Positions 44,137-52,483 of a stretch of 64,000 nt of DNA are shown here, piece by piece. The notes beneath the pieces were generated by a model. It was not told the DNA's origin. It ran no database searches and worked only from the letters and a program-made list of their open reading frames with translations. Both the position numbers and the translations under genes were made by a program. How positions within the stretch are numbered: position 1 is the first letter of the stretch; each line of letters opens with the position of its first letter. The stretch comes from Arsukibacterium sp. MJ3 (GTDB lineage: Bacteria > Pseudomonadota > Gammaproteobacteria > Enterobacterales > Alteromonadaceae): positions 62,001-126,000 of the forward strand of contig NZ_LAHP01000006.1 in assembly GCF_000987765.1 (NCBI RefSeq), written 5' to 3'.

Positions 44137-44261
44137 AAAACCACCGGCACTGTCACACCTTCTGTGTGAATTCGTTAAAATATGTAATAGCGCTGGTAAC
44201 CTGCAGAGCTGCTGTTTATGCTCTTGCCAGTATTTAAACCTAGTTTATGCAGGAGATAGCC

Positions 44262-45032
44262 TTGAATCACCCTAAATTTTTAGCCACGTTGGCTGCCATG
44301 GCGTTAGTGTTGGCCAGCCAACAAGCGCTGGCTACCATAGTGCAGATAAAAACCAACGTTGGCGATTTTGAAGTTAATTTATTTGACGACACTACCCCAG
44401 TCACAGTGCAGAATTTTTTAACGTACGTTAATAGCGGTCGGTATGACAACACGACTATTCATCGCTCGATACCAGGCTTTATTATTCAGGGTGGTGGTTT
44501 TCGTTTTGTAGAGCAATTACCATTAACGTCCATTCAAACTAACGCTGCCATTGTTAATGAGCCAAAGTTTTCAAATGTACGGGCAACTATTGCTATGGCA
44601 AAGGTGCCAGGCAACCCAAATAGTGCCACTAGCCAATGGTTTATTAATTTAGCCGATAATAGTGCCGGTAGTTCCAGACTAGATAGTGTAGAAGGCGCTT
44701 ATACCGTGTTTGGCCAGATAGCTGCCGCTGATATGGAAGTGGTGATGATGATTGCTAATTTACCAACGTATACCTTCGGTAATACTCAAAACTTACCCCT
44801 TAGAAATTACACCTCGGCTGATCGTAACGACAATAAACCATTAATTAATGCCAATATAGTCACGGTAGAGAGTATTAGCATAGTAGATGCTAGGGCAAAC
44901 ACCGCAGCCGGATTAAACCCAAAACCTAATACCTTGTTGCCCGAACCCGATAGCAGCAGTAGTAGTGGTAGTTTCAGCTTTGGCTTACTATTACTTGGGC
45001 CTTTACTCTGGTGGCGTCGCCGTAGCCTGTAA
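44262..45032 (+). CDS. Exported cyclophilin-type peptidyl-prolyl isomerase with C-terminal sorting tail
   Basis: A 256-residue cyclophilin. The TTG at 44262 is preferred over the ATG at 44247 because AGGAGA lies between them at the correct distance from the TTG; the resulting signal peptide ends in QQALA. The isomerase domain shows TNVGDFEVNLFDDTTPVTVQ, TTIHRSIPGFIIQGGG and SATSQWFINLAD. The C-terminus is a Ser-rich linker (DSSSSSGS), a hydrophobic helix and WWRRRSL, which resembles GlyGly-CTERM or PEP-CTERM sorting signals. It would be processed and displayed on the envelope (inference). It assists folding of exported proteins. Confidence 0.88.
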   Translation: MNHPKFLATLAAMALVLASQQALATIVQIKTNVGDFEVNLFDDTTPVTVQNFLTYVNSGRYDNTTIHRSIPGFIIQGGGFRFVEQLPLTSIQTNAAIVNEPKFSNVRATIAMAKVPGNPNSATSQWFINLADNSAGSSRLDSVEGAYTVFGQIAAADMEVVMMIANLPTYTFGNTQNLPLRNYTSADRNDNKPLINANIVTVESISIVDARANTAAGLNPKPNTLLPEPDSSSSSGSFSFGLLLLGPLLWWRRRSL

Positions 45033-45116
45033 AACACAGGTTAATTGGATCCGCGGCACAAAAAGTTAAACAAGACGTGGGTGCTAAGCGGCCAGAAAAA
45101 TGTGTGTTTATAGCAA

Positions 45117-45145
45117 AAAAACCGGCTCTTATTAAGCCGGTTTTT
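45117..45145. terminator. Bidirectional terminator between cyclophilin and DUF3010 genes
   Basis: Arms AACCGGCT (45120-45127) and AGCCGGTT (45135-45142) with a 7-base loop are flanked by an A-run before and a T-run after. It can stop both convergent genes. Confidence 0.9.
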
Positions 45146-45167
45146 GTTATCTAATTTGCGGGATGGA

Positions 45168-45590
45168 TTATTTTGCTAAAAAAGCATATGCGGTAACAAA
45201 AGCAGTTTCCTGAAACCCTTTTAAGCCCGTATCTTTAAAATCGACAGGTAAGGGGTGTTGTTTTATTTTTTCTTTGATAATACTGCCAGACAAAATTAAA
45301 CTGGGACAGCGATTAATCAGTTGAATAGCGGCTTCAATTTTAAAACCCACGGCACCACCGGCAAACTTACCTTTCTGCGGCCGCTCTTTAATCACTAATT
45401 GCTCAATTTTGTAGTCTTCAATAAGTTTGGCCAGATTAAATTGAAACTTCTGCACGTTTTCAGCATCTTTATCCTGCGTTAACGCCAGCCTGGTTTGTCG
45501 GCAATCGGGTAAGTCAAACAAACCGTCTTTTAAGGTCATCAGACATAAAATAGCTTCGCTGCCTTTTATTTCAATTCCACATACACGCAT
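45168..45590 (-). CDS. DUF3010 family protein
   Basis: A 140-residue protein of the DUF3010 family common in Shewanella, Vibrio and relatives. It begins MRVCGIEIKGSEAILCLM and contains LVIKERPQKGKFAGGAVGFK and ETAFVTAYAF; the early GIEIKG and the pattern recall an RNase H-like (RuvC/Holliday-resolvase) fold, but no activity is established. Single-gene unit with a terminator after it. Confidence 0.85.
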   Translation of the reverse strand: MRVCGIEIKGSEAILCLMTLKDGLFDLPDCRQTRLALTQDKDAENVQKFQFNLAKLIEDYKIEQLVIKERPQKGKFAGGAVGFKIEAAIQLINRCPSLILSGSIIKEKIKQHPLPVDFKDTGLKGFQETAFVTAYAFLAK

Positions 45591-45619
45591 AGTAGTTCTC
45601 AGTAAAGTTTTTGCCCGCG

Positions 45620-45985
45620 TTATTTTCGGGTTAGGGCTTCCATGTGGCTGTCGATAATGCCGCAGCTTTGTTGTAATGGCTCGCCAAATAAAATGGGGTT
45701 AAAGTCGCGGCTTACGCAATAACGCTGGTGAAATAATAACAAGTTTGCTTTTGACTCTGCCGCCTTATTTAGTTGCAGTTGCTGGCCTTCTCCCCAGTTT
45801 GCGGCCAGCGCATTAAACTGTTTTTGAATTTGTCGCAGTGCCTGCTCATCTGACATTTTTCCAGAGCTCGGTGCACTATCCAGCACCAAACCATAAATCT
45901 GATCACGATAAGGCCTGAGCAGTTCATGATCCGAAAAGGTCAGGAGCAATAAAATAATAACAGCCAGCCAAAAAAACTTTTTCAT
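45620..45985 (-). CDS. Small membrane-anchored hypothetical protein
   Basis: A 121-residue protein. The ATG at 45985 opens MKKFFWLAVIILLLLTFSDH, a single N-terminal membrane helix or uncleaved signal; GAGGTG lies 12 bases upstream. The remaining part is soluble and probably periplasmic, with two Cys residues (RYCVSR, QSCGI). No family was recognised. It may be transcribed with the DUF3010 gene 29 bases downstream. Confidence 0.65.
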   Translation of the reverse strand: MKKFFWLAVIILLLLTFSDHELLRPYRDQIYGLVLDSAPSSGKMSDEQALRQIQKQFNALAANWGEGQQLQLNKAAESKANLLLFHQRYCVSRDFNPILFGEPLQQSCGIIDSHMEALTRK

Positions 45986-46136
45986 ACTGCAGCGCACCTC
46001 AAAAATCGCAGTGGCTATTGTAAAGTATTTTTGGCAAAGACGCATCTGCTGCTCTACGCCTTATTTTATATCAAATATTCTGCGGCCAAGGCTGTTATAC
46101 TAACGCTTGCGCAGCAGTGGGTAGGAGCTTAAGACA

Positions 46137-47564
46137 GTGGATAAAAACCGCATTGATATTAAAAACATTCCGGTTACGGTGCAAACCTATAAACCGGAGC
46201 AATCAAACCAGCCACAATATGCCTCGCGCGACAGGATTTATGTTCGTTCAGTAAAAGGGTTACACCAAAGCTTACGCCGCAACATGGGCTTTATTTTTAT
46301 GGCCTTGTTTATGTTATTACCCTGGATCCAGTTCAATGGCAGCCAGGCAATACTGCTAAATATTGGTGAGCAAAAATTTAATATCTTTGCCCTTACGCTC
46401 TGGCCACAGGATTTTACCATTCTGGCCTGGATTTTTGTAATTGCAGCGTATGCCTTGTTTTTTGTTACCGCATTTTACGGCCGGGTGTGGTGTGGCTATT
46501 TATGCCCGCAATCGGTATGGACGTTTACGTTTATGTGGTTCGAGGAAAAAATTCAGGGTACCCGCAACCAGCGCATCACACTGGATCGGGCGCCATGGTC
46601 TGCCAGTAAGTTTACCAAAAAGGCCTTAACCCATTTGTGCTGGGTCGCATTTGCACTGCTAACATCCTTAATATTCGTTGGCTATTTTACCCCGGTGGGG
46701 CCACTTTTTATTGAGTTTTTTACCTTTCAAGCCGGCTTCTGGGCGGTAGTGTCGGTGTTGTTTTTTACTGTGTGTACTTACGGTAATGCTGGCTGGATGC
46801 GTGAAATTATGTGTACGCACATTTGCCCGTATGCCCGTTTCCAGTCGGCCATGTTCGATAAGGACACCTTTACGGTGACTTATGACGAGCAACGTGGTGA
46901 GCAACGCGGGCCGCGCAGTCGCAAAGACAAAGACTATAAAGAACAGGGGCTGGGCGATTGTATCGACTGCAACATGTGCGTACATGTTTGCCCCACCGGC
47001 ATTGATATTCGTAATGGCCTGCAATATGAATGCATTAACTGCGGCGCCTGTATCGATGCCTGTGATGAAACGATGGACAAAATGGGCTATCCACCTGGCC
47101 TGATCAGTTATACCACCGAGCACAGTTTAAACGGTAAACCTACCAAGGTTATCCGGCCGAAGCTGGTGGGTTATTTTGTTATTTTACTGTTAGTCTGTGC
47201 TGCTTTTGCCACTAACCTGTATCTGCGTAAACCGCTGGAGTTTGACATTATCCGCGATCGCGGCGCGTTATATCGGGAAACGCCGGAAGGCTTGATAGAA
47301 AACACCTACACCTTAAGTATTATTAATAAATCGCAACATGTTAATAGCTATAAGTTAGAGGTAAGCGGTGTCAGTGGTATGACATGGCTTGGCCCAACAG
47401 AAGTTACCATTGCCGGTGGTGATAATTTGAGCGTACCCGTTAGCTTGGCGCTGGACCCCTACAATGCCGCTAAGCCAGTGCTGGATATTGAGTTTAGTGT
47501 TACTGAGATGTCTGAAGCCGGTCATCAGGTAAAGCAGGAGAATAAATTCTTTGCCGGGCGTTAA
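46137..47564 (+). CDS. ccoG: Cytochrome c oxidase accessory protein CcoG
   Basis: A 475-residue membrane iron-sulfur protein (RdxA/FixG family) that serves in copper delivery to cbb3 oxidases. The GTG start at 46137 follows AGGAGC. Membrane helices occur near 55-75, 90-110, 160-185, 190-210 and 340-360. The Cys clusters are CGYLCPQ, CTHICPY, and a ferredoxin pair in CIDCNMCVHVCP and CINCGACIDACDE (two [4Fe-4S]). The periplasmic C-terminus is an Ig-like domain. The oxidase genes themselves are not in this window; ccoG is followed by srkA with a 14-base overlap. Confidence 0.95.
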   Translation: MDKNRIDIKNIPVTVQTYKPEQSNQPQYASRDRIYVRSVKGLHQSLRRNMGFIFMALFMLLPWIQFNGSQAILLNIGEQKFNIFALTLWPQDFTILAWIFVIAAYALFFVTAFYGRVWCGYLCPQSVWTFTFMWFEEKIQGTRNQRITLDRAPWSASKFTKKALTHLCWVAFALLTSLIFVGYFTPVGPLFIEFFTFQAGFWAVVSVLFFTVCTYGNAGWMREIMCTHICPYARFQSAMFDKDTFTVTYDEQRGEQRGPRSRKDKDYKEQGLGDCIDCNMCVHVCPTGIDIRNGLQYECINCGACIDACDETMDKMGYPPGLISYTTEHSLNGKPTKVIRPKLVGYFVILLLVCAAFATNLYLRKPLEFDIIRDRGALYRETPEGLIENTYTLSIINKSQHVNSYKLEVSGVSGMTWLGPTEVTIAGGDNLSVPVSLALDPYNAAKPVLDIEFSVTEMSEAGHQVKQENKFFAGR

Positions 47565-48582
47565 TGCCGGGCTGGTCAGCCGTTTCGACTTTGCCACGCT
47601 GGGGCCAGAGCTTATTCTTGATGCGTTGTTTCAGCTGGGGCTGGATGTCAGTAGCGGTTTACTGGCCCTTAACAGTTATGAAAACAGGGTATATCAGTTC
47701 AGTGCTTATCAGGCTAGCGTTTTGCAAAGCAGCAGCCAGCCTAAAAAGTACGTGGTAAAGTTTTACCGGCCGGAGCGCTGGAGCCCGCAGCAAATTCAGG
47801 AAGAGCACGACTTTGCCTACGAGCTGGCCGACGCCGATATCCCAATGGTGGCACCGCTTCGCATTAACGGCAATTCACTACAGCAGTATCAGGGTTACTA
47901 TTTTGCGGTGTTCCCCAGCCGCGGCGGTCGTACCTTGGAAGTTGACAACGACGAGCAACTGGCGATGCTGGGCCGGTTTTTAGGCCGCATGCATCAGATT
48001 GGCCGGAAAAAACCCTTTGTCAGCCGGCCAACCTTTAGTATCGACAGCCATTTATTGCAAAGCCAGCAGGTACTGGCCAACCTGCAGTTAATACCTGACT
48101 ATATGCGCCCGGCCTTCGATACCATATTACAGCAGGTTATTGCCGAAGCCAGCAGGCAGTATCAGCCCGGCAAGCAAATTCGTTTGCATGGTGACTGTCA
48201 TGCCGGTAATTTATTTTATGTTGATCAAGGGCCGTTTTTTGTTGACCTTGACGATTGCAGGATGGGCCCGGCCATTCAGGATATCTGGATGATGCTATCC
48301 GGTGATCAGCAAGAGCAACGTTTGACACTAGAGTTAATGTTAGAAGAGTACGAGCAATATTGTGACTTTGATCCGGCGGAACTAAAACTGATCGAACCAC
48401 TCAGAGCAATGCGTATAGTGCACTATATGGCCTGGCTGGCGCGGCGCTGGCAAGATCAGGCCTTTGTGCAAAGTTTTCCCTGGTTTGCTACCGATAAATA
48501 TTGGGAGCAGCAATGTCTGGTGCTTAAAGAACAACTGGCATTATTGCAGCAACCGGCATTATCGCTGGTGCCAGGCTACTAA
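47551..48582 (+). CDS. srkA: Stress response kinase A (YihE family)
   Basis: A 343-residue kinase-like protein of the SrkA/YihE family that protects against envelope stress in E. coli. LDVSSGLLALNSYENRVYQF, KYVVKFYRPERWS, LHGDCHAGN (catalytic Asp) and FVDLDDCRMGP (metal Asp) match the E. coli protein closely. The TTG start at 47551 has GGAGA before it and overlaps the ccoG gene by 14 bases. In E. coli srkA is followed by dsbA and can be co-transcribed; the same order is kept here, with a hairpin in between. Confidence 0.93.
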   Translation: MPGVNAGLVSRFDFATLGPELILDALFQLGLDVSSGLLALNSYENRVYQFSAYQASVLQSSSQPKKYVVKFYRPERWSPQQIQEEHDFAYELADADIPMVAPLRINGNSLQQYQGYYFAVFPSRGGRTLEVDNDEQLAMLGRFLGRMHQIGRKKPFVSRPTFSIDSHLLQSQQVLANLQLIPDYMRPAFDTILQQVIAEASRQYQPGKQIRLHGDCHAGNLFYVDQGPFFVDLDDCRMGPAIQDIWMMLSGDQQEQRLTLELMLEEYEQYCDFDPAELKLIEPLRAMRIVHYMAWLARRWQDQAFVQSFPWFATDKYWEQQCLVLKEQLALLQQPALSLVPGY

Positions 48583-48598
48583 CAATTTGCTAAGCTAC

Positions 48599-48617
48599 AG
48601 GCTGTTTCAGCCTTTTT
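48599..48617 (+). terminator. Hairpin between srkA and dsbA
   Basis: AGGCTG / CAGCCT with a TTT loop and a five-T run (to 48617). It lies 17 bases before the dsbA ATG, so it either ends srkA transcription or attenuates read-through into dsbA. The spacing leaves the AAGGA ribosome-binding site outside the stem. Confidence 0.75.
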
Positions 48618-48633
48618 AAGGATTATAGATATA

Positions 48634-49275
48634 ATGAAAAAGTTGTTATCACTCTGTCTGGTTGCTTTATTATTACCTTTGGCTGCCAGCGCTAATACCA
48701 AATTTGTTGAAGGTAAGCATTATCAGGTTATTGCTGAACAGGTATCAGCCAAACCGGTAGTTAAAGAGTATTTCTCGTTTTATTGCGGTGGTTGTTATGG
48801 TTTTGAACCGGTAGCACAAAGCCTGGCTAAAAAATTACCTGAAGGTACTGAATTTACCAAAGTTCACGTCGATTTTATCCGTGCGGCTTCGCCAGAAATA
48901 CAAAACATGCTGGCCCGGGCCTATTTAGTGGGCAAAAACATGGGCAAAGGTGACCAGGTTGCTTCCGCCATCTTCAACCAAATTCATCGCAGCCGGGTAC
49001 CTTTTGTGAACGAAGATGATGTCCGCAGCCTAATGCTTATTCATGACATTACCGCCGATGAGTATGAAAAAGCCATGCGCAGTTTCTCAATTCGTGGTGC
49101 GGCTAACCAGATGAAAAAAGAACAAGCCGCGTTGTCTGAAAGCCGGGTGCTTAGCTCGGTACCAATGCTGGTGGTAAACGACAAATATAAAGTTCTGAAT
49201 GAAGCATTAGATCAGCGTAATCTGGAAAGCGAGCTGCAAGAGTTGATCAGCTACTTGCTGGAAAAAGATGCCTGA
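48634..49275 (+). CDS. dsbA: Periplasmic thiol:disulfide oxidoreductase DsbA
   Basis: A 213-residue exported thioredoxin-fold protein. The signal ends in LAASANT and the ATG has AAGGA before it. The active site is C51-G-G-C54 (FYCGGCYGFEP) instead of the usual CPHC, and the cis-Pro loop is SSVPML. VKEYFSFYC and VHVDFIRAASPE keep the DsbA frame. It introduces disulfides in envelope proteins and is reoxidised by DsbB. The CGGC pair should shift the redox potential relative to CPHC. Terminator follows. Confidence 0.93.
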   Translation: MKKLLSLCLVALLLPLAASANTKFVEGKHYQVIAEQVSAKPVVKEYFSFYCGGCYGFEPVAQSLAKKLPEGTEFTKVHVDFIRAASPEIQNMLARAYLVGKNMGKGDQVASAIFNQIHRSRVPFVNEDDVRSLMLIHDITADEYEKAMRSFSIRGAANQMKKEQAALSESRVLSSVPMLVVNDKYKVLNEALDQRNLESELQELISYLLEKDA

Positions 49276-49295
49276 TAAACTGTAAAGTATTATCC

Positions 49296-49319
49296 AGGGT
49301 GGCGCAGCCGCCCTTTTTT
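49296..49319 (+). terminator. Terminator of dsbA
   Basis: AGGGTGGC (49296-49303) and GCCGCCCT (49307-49314) pair over 8 bp with one G-U pair and are followed by a T-run. Confidence 0.9.
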
Positions 49320-49366
49320 ACGCTAAATTAATATCCGTCACAGCTCAATCAAACAAGGTGTTATGT

Positions 49367-50998
49367 ATGCAAGTCATAAAACGGCTGTATATCGGTTTTT
49401 CAGTATTGTTAGTGCTTATGTTAGGTACCACCTTGGTTGGTTTGTATAAAATCAACATTGCTGACCAAAACCTGACCAAGCTTTCGGAGCAGACAGCAGT
49501 AGAGCAACGCCAGGCTATTAACTTCAGGGGTAGTGTGCACGACAGAGCCATTTCAATTCGCGATGCCGTGCTGGTAAGAGATAAAAACAATGCGGCTAAG
49601 CACCTGGCCGATATTACCCGCTTAAAAGCGTTTTATCAGCAAGCGGCAGCGACACTTGACACTATGTATGCTCAGGAGAAACACAGCGCAGCAGAAATAA
49701 GTTTGTTGCAAGCAATTAAAAGTATTGAAACGTCTACGTTGTCACTAACAGAAAATTTGCTGGATAAGGTTAACAACGAGCAACATGACGATGCCAGAAG
49801 CTACCTGCTAACTACCGTGTCACCTGCCTATAGCGAGTGGTTAAGCCGGATTAATAAGCTTATCGATTATCAGGAAAACACCATACAACAACAAGTAAAT
49901 GCGGCACTGGAGCAAACTAACAGTTTCCAGAAAATAATGTTAGTGTTGACCATTTTTGGCATCATCATCGGCAGCTTGGTTGCTATTCGTACAGTGAACC
50001 GCTTAAGAAAAACCATTGGTGGTGAACCTGAATATGCAGCTTTTATTATTAAGAAAATTGCTTCCGGCGACCTGACCGTTAACGTTGATACTGCTTATCC
50101 GAATAGTATTTTAAGCGCTGTTCAGGATTTATCCCTGCATTTAACTAATATTACCCGAAATTCGATGCAGGCGGCATCGGCGTTATTATCGGCGTCAAAT
50201 AACTTATTACGCACAGCACAGCAAAACGAAGATTTGATAGGTAACCAAAAACAGGCTACCGAGCAAGGTGCCAGCGCAATTCACCAAATGTCAGCCACGG
50301 TATCTGATGTTGCCAGCCATACCAGCGCCGCTGCCGGTTTAGCGCAATCGGCTATTAACGAATTTAATGCCGGCCAGAACGAAGTGCGCAAAACACAGTC
50401 AAGCATTAACCTGCTGGCAGATAAAGTTACTGAAGCGGCTGATGTTATAAATTACTTGTCTGAAGATAGCCGGCAAATAGGCTCGGTACTGGAAGTTATA
50501 CAAGGTATTGCAGAGCAAACTAACTTACTGGCTTTAAACGCCGCCATTGAAGCCGCACGTGCTGGCGAGCAAGGTCGCGGGTTTGCTGTAGTGGCCGACG
50601 AAGTGCGTAATCTGGCACAGCGTACTCAGGAGTCTACCCGGCAAATCCATGCTGTTATTGAAAAAATGCAGGGCAGCTCGCTAAAAGCCGTTACGGTAAT
50701 GAACGAAGGTAAAAGTCAGGCTAATTTAAGTGTCGAGCAAGCAAAATGTGCCGGTGAGTCGTTAAATGCTATTAATATTTCAGTCAAAAAAATCAGTGAT
50801 ATGAATATACAAATTGCCGCCGCCGCTGAACAACAGTCGGTAGTGGCTGCTGACATTAATAGAAATTTTGGTCAGATAACCAAGTCGGCCACCCAGGCAG
50901 AACAAGAAGCTATTAAGATAACCAGTGCCAGTAAGCAATTAGAGCAACTGGCTAAAACCTTAGAGCAGAACGTAAAACAGTTTAAAACCAGTCATTAG
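49367..50998 (+). CDS. Methyl-accepting chemotaxis protein
   Basis: A 543-residue chemoreceptor. ATG 49367 follows AAGGTG; the open frame starts three codons earlier. Membrane helices at about 5-27 and 190-212 bracket a helical periplasmic domain of the four-helix-bundle MCP type. A HAMP-like linker follows (VNRLRKTIGGEPEY), and then the signalling domain with the invariant hairpin tip EQTNLLALNAAIEAARAGEQ and GRGFAVVADEVRNLAQRTQE. It has no C-terminal pentapeptide for CheR binding (ends KQFKTSH). The ligand is unknown; it stands alone. Confidence 0.94.
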   Translation: MQVIKRLYIGFSVLLVLMLGTTLVGLYKINIADQNLTKLSEQTAVEQRQAINFRGSVHDRAISIRDAVLVRDKNNAAKHLADITRLKAFYQQAAATLDTMYAQEKHSAAEISLLQAIKSIETSTLSLTENLLDKVNNEQHDDARSYLLTTVSPAYSEWLSRINKLIDYQENTIQQQVNAALEQTNSFQKIMLVLTIFGIIIGSLVAIRTVNRLRKTIGGEPEYAAFIIKKIASGDLTVNVDTAYPNSILSAVQDLSLHLTNITRNSMQAASALLSASNNLLRTAQQNEDLIGNQKQATEQGASAIHQMSATVSDVASHTSAAAGLAQSAINEFNAGQNEVRKTQSSINLLADKVTEAADVINYLSEDSRQIGSVLEVIQGIAEQTNLLALNAAIEAARAGEQGRGFAVVADEVRNLAQRTQESTRQIHAVIEKMQGSSLKAVTVMNEGKSQANLSVEQAKCAGESLNAINISVKKISDMNIQIAAAAEQQSVVAADINRNFGQITKSATQAEQEAIKITSASKQLEQLAKTLEQNVKQFKTSH

Positions 50999-51006
50999 AT
51001 CACCAC

Positions 51007-51038
51007 GACAGGTTGTCCGGTTTAACGGGCAACCTGTC
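51007..51038. other. Strong hairpin behind the chemoreceptor gene
   Basis: Arms GACAGGTTGTCCG (51007-51019) and CGGGCAACCTGTC (51026-51038) pair over 13 bp with one G-U and a six-base loop. No U-run follows on the plus strand, so this is a Rho-type stop, an RNA stabiliser or a REP-like element rather than an intrinsic terminator. Confidence 0.6.
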
Positions 51039-51093
51039 GGCACGGCTTAAACCGCCACGTCACTGTTTAGGGTAATTGTGGCGGCGGGCTAAG

Positions 51094-51244
51094 CTAACCG
51101 GTAAATTCAATCCAGCAAGCTGTTTTGCTACACACTGAGCCAGCCGTACCTTCAATGGTAATAATTTGCTGCAGATACGTTTGCCGCCTGCGCGCTGAAA
51201 AGGGTGCTTGCCAATAGCAGCGCCAAAACTGGTTTAAACATCAT
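51094..51244 (-). pseudogene. Short secreted protein gene with a frameshift
   Basis: On the minus strand AGGAG precedes ATGATG at 51244, which opens a perfect signal peptide (MFKPVLALLLASTLFSAQAA). That frame stops after about 30 codons. A second frame overlapping its end reads TYLQQIITIEGTAGSVCSKT followed by ACWIEFTG and a stop at 51094, with the look of a mature secreted peptide with two Cys. The total is 151 bases, not a multiple of three, so one inserted or two deleted bases would restore about 49 residues. It is either a fresh pseudogene or a sequencing error. Similar peptides were not recognised. Nothing else codes in 50999-51394. Confidence 0.5.
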
Positions 51245-51394
51245 TATTCTCCTCTGCGAATAGCCTATTCTGGCGAATTGCTTAAAAAAGCAAGTAGCCA
51301 TTGTCATTGCTAAAATGTGAAATAAAATTTTATTTTATGTTTTATTTAAGCTATAAATAAACTTCAAAAAGAATACATCCTACCTGGAGGCGCT

Positions 51395-51994
51395 ATGTCC
51401 ACTCTTGATACTGAAGGCATGTTGATTGATGATAAAATTTCACTAAAACGATACCCGAGTATAGAACATGGCAATTTAAATAGTGTTACTGCAGTGGTGG
51501 TGCATCAAACGGATGCGCCTAGTGCGCAGAGTACCTTTAATGCTTATGATTCAGGTGGTAACGGCGCACACTTTCTGATTGGGAAAAACGGCCGTATATA
51601 TCAGACTGCCAGTACAAATAAGCGTTGTTATCATGTTGGTCGATTAATTAAATCGAAATGTCTGACATTGGATAAAAATAGTTGTGACAGTGTTGAAATG
51701 GCAAAAATACTGGCTAAATCATGGAGCAACCAAATTAAAGCACTGGACGCGCATGAACGGCAAAAATCTTATCCGGATCGTTACCCTGTGAACTCTGATG
51801 CATTGGGCATAGAAATAGTCGGTAAACACATAAATGATACTCAATATGAAGCAGTTACCCCGGCTCAAAATGAGTCACTGCAATGGTTACTGGCACAAAT
51901 GTATGAACACTTTTCGTTGACTAAAACAGATGTATATCGTCATCCTGACGTATCTTACAAGAACCCAGGGGAAGCGAAAGGAGCAAGCTGGTGA
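51395..51994 (+). CDS. N-acetylmuramoyl-L-alanine amidase (Amidase_2), candidate effector
   Basis: A 199-residue peptidoglycan amidase with no signal peptide. The Amidase_2/PGRP fold is visible: AVVVHQTDAPS (zinc ligand H37), GAHFLIGKNGRIYQT (57-71), CYHVGRL (H80), ALGIEIVGKH, and the end YRHPDVSYKNPGEA (H183). At the third zinc-ligand place, where AmpD has Asp and T7 lysozyme Cys before Pro-Gly, there is N190. GGAGG lies seven bases before the ATG. The gene overlaps a small lipoprotein gene by 4 bases (GTGA). A cytoplasmic amidase paired with an exported lipoprotein is the layout of secreted amidase effectors with periplasmic immunity proteins, for example T6SS pairs. No T6SS gene is in the window. 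A phage-type lysis or AmpD-like recycling role is the alternative. Confidence 0.8.
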   Translation: MSTLDTEGMLIDDKISLKRYPSIEHGNLNSVTAVVVHQTDAPSAQSTFNAYDSGGNGAHFLIGKNGRIYQTASTNKRCYHVGRLIKSKCLTLDKNSCDSVEMAKILAKSWSNQIKALDAHERQKSYPDRYPVNSDALGIEIVGKHINDTQYEAVTPAQNESLQWLLAQMYEHFSLTKTDVYRHPDVSYKNPGEAKGASW

Positions 51995-52371
51995 TACGAT
52001 TTTGCCTTGGAAATGTTCTGGTGTTTATGCTGATGGCGTGTAGTAAAACGGCAGAACTAACAACTGCTGATATCAGTGAATTGTATATAGCCGACTTTGT
52101 ATCTAGCGCGCCTAACCAATGTGGGCCCGAAGATGTTGATTTAAACAATAGTGAAGTGCTGCAGTTTTTTCAGCTGGCACGCGTGGTAGAGCATAAAACG
52201 CTACACGATCACTATAACTACGCGCCATGTGCAATAGAGGGCACCTTAAAGTCTCAGCAACAGAGCTGCAGCTGGCAAGTGCGGGCGGGGGCAACCGGCT
52301 ATATTAAATGTGCTGAGCAATATCGGTATTATGCCTGCGATAATTGTGATGCGCTTTTTAGTAATCATTAA
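51991..52371 (+). CDS. Small Cys-rich lipoprotein, candidate immunity protein
   Basis: A 126-residue protein that starts with GTG overlapping the amidase stop. The signal MIRFCLGNVLVFMLMAC has a lipobox-like LMAC, so it should be anchored in the periplasm. The mature part has at least six Cys (PNQCGPE, APCAIEG, QSCSWQ, YIKCAEQ, YACDNCD), suggesting disulfides. No family recognised. Translational coupling to the amidase suggests it protects the producer from that enzyme (inference). Confidence 0.7.
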   Translation: MIRFCLGNVLVFMLMACSKTAELTTADISELYIADFVSSAPNQCGPEDVDLNNSEVLQFFQLARVVEHKTLHDHYNYAPCAIEGTLKSQQQSCSWQVRAGATGYIKCAEQYRYYACDNCDALFSNH

Positions 52372-52425
52372 TTTAAATACCAGCCTAGCCATTTAGCTGA
52401 CATCACTAATTAATCATAAAAATAT

Positions 52426-52454
52426 TTGTGCATATAGCACATTAAGCCTATAAT
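52426..52454 (+). promoter_or_regulatory. Promoter and operator of the Xre-RES module
   Basis: TTGTGC (52426-52431) and TATAAT (52449-52454) are exactly 17 bases apart, 30 bases before the antitoxin ATG. The palindrome TGTGCATATAGCACA (52427-52441) overlaps the -35 box and is a probable binding site for the antitoxin or its complex. GGAGG lies six bases before the ATG. Confidence 0.75.
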
Positions 52455-52483
52455 TTGTTCGTTATAAACATTTGGAGGCTTAA

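Noticed and set aside
46080-46136. An FNR box in front of ccoG
   Set aside because: ATATCAAATAT is only a partial half-site; no TTGAT-N4-ATCAA pattern could be found.
51007-51038. Intrinsic terminator after the chemoreceptor gene
   Set aside because: The stem is strong but is not followed by a U-run, so it is listed only as a hairpin.
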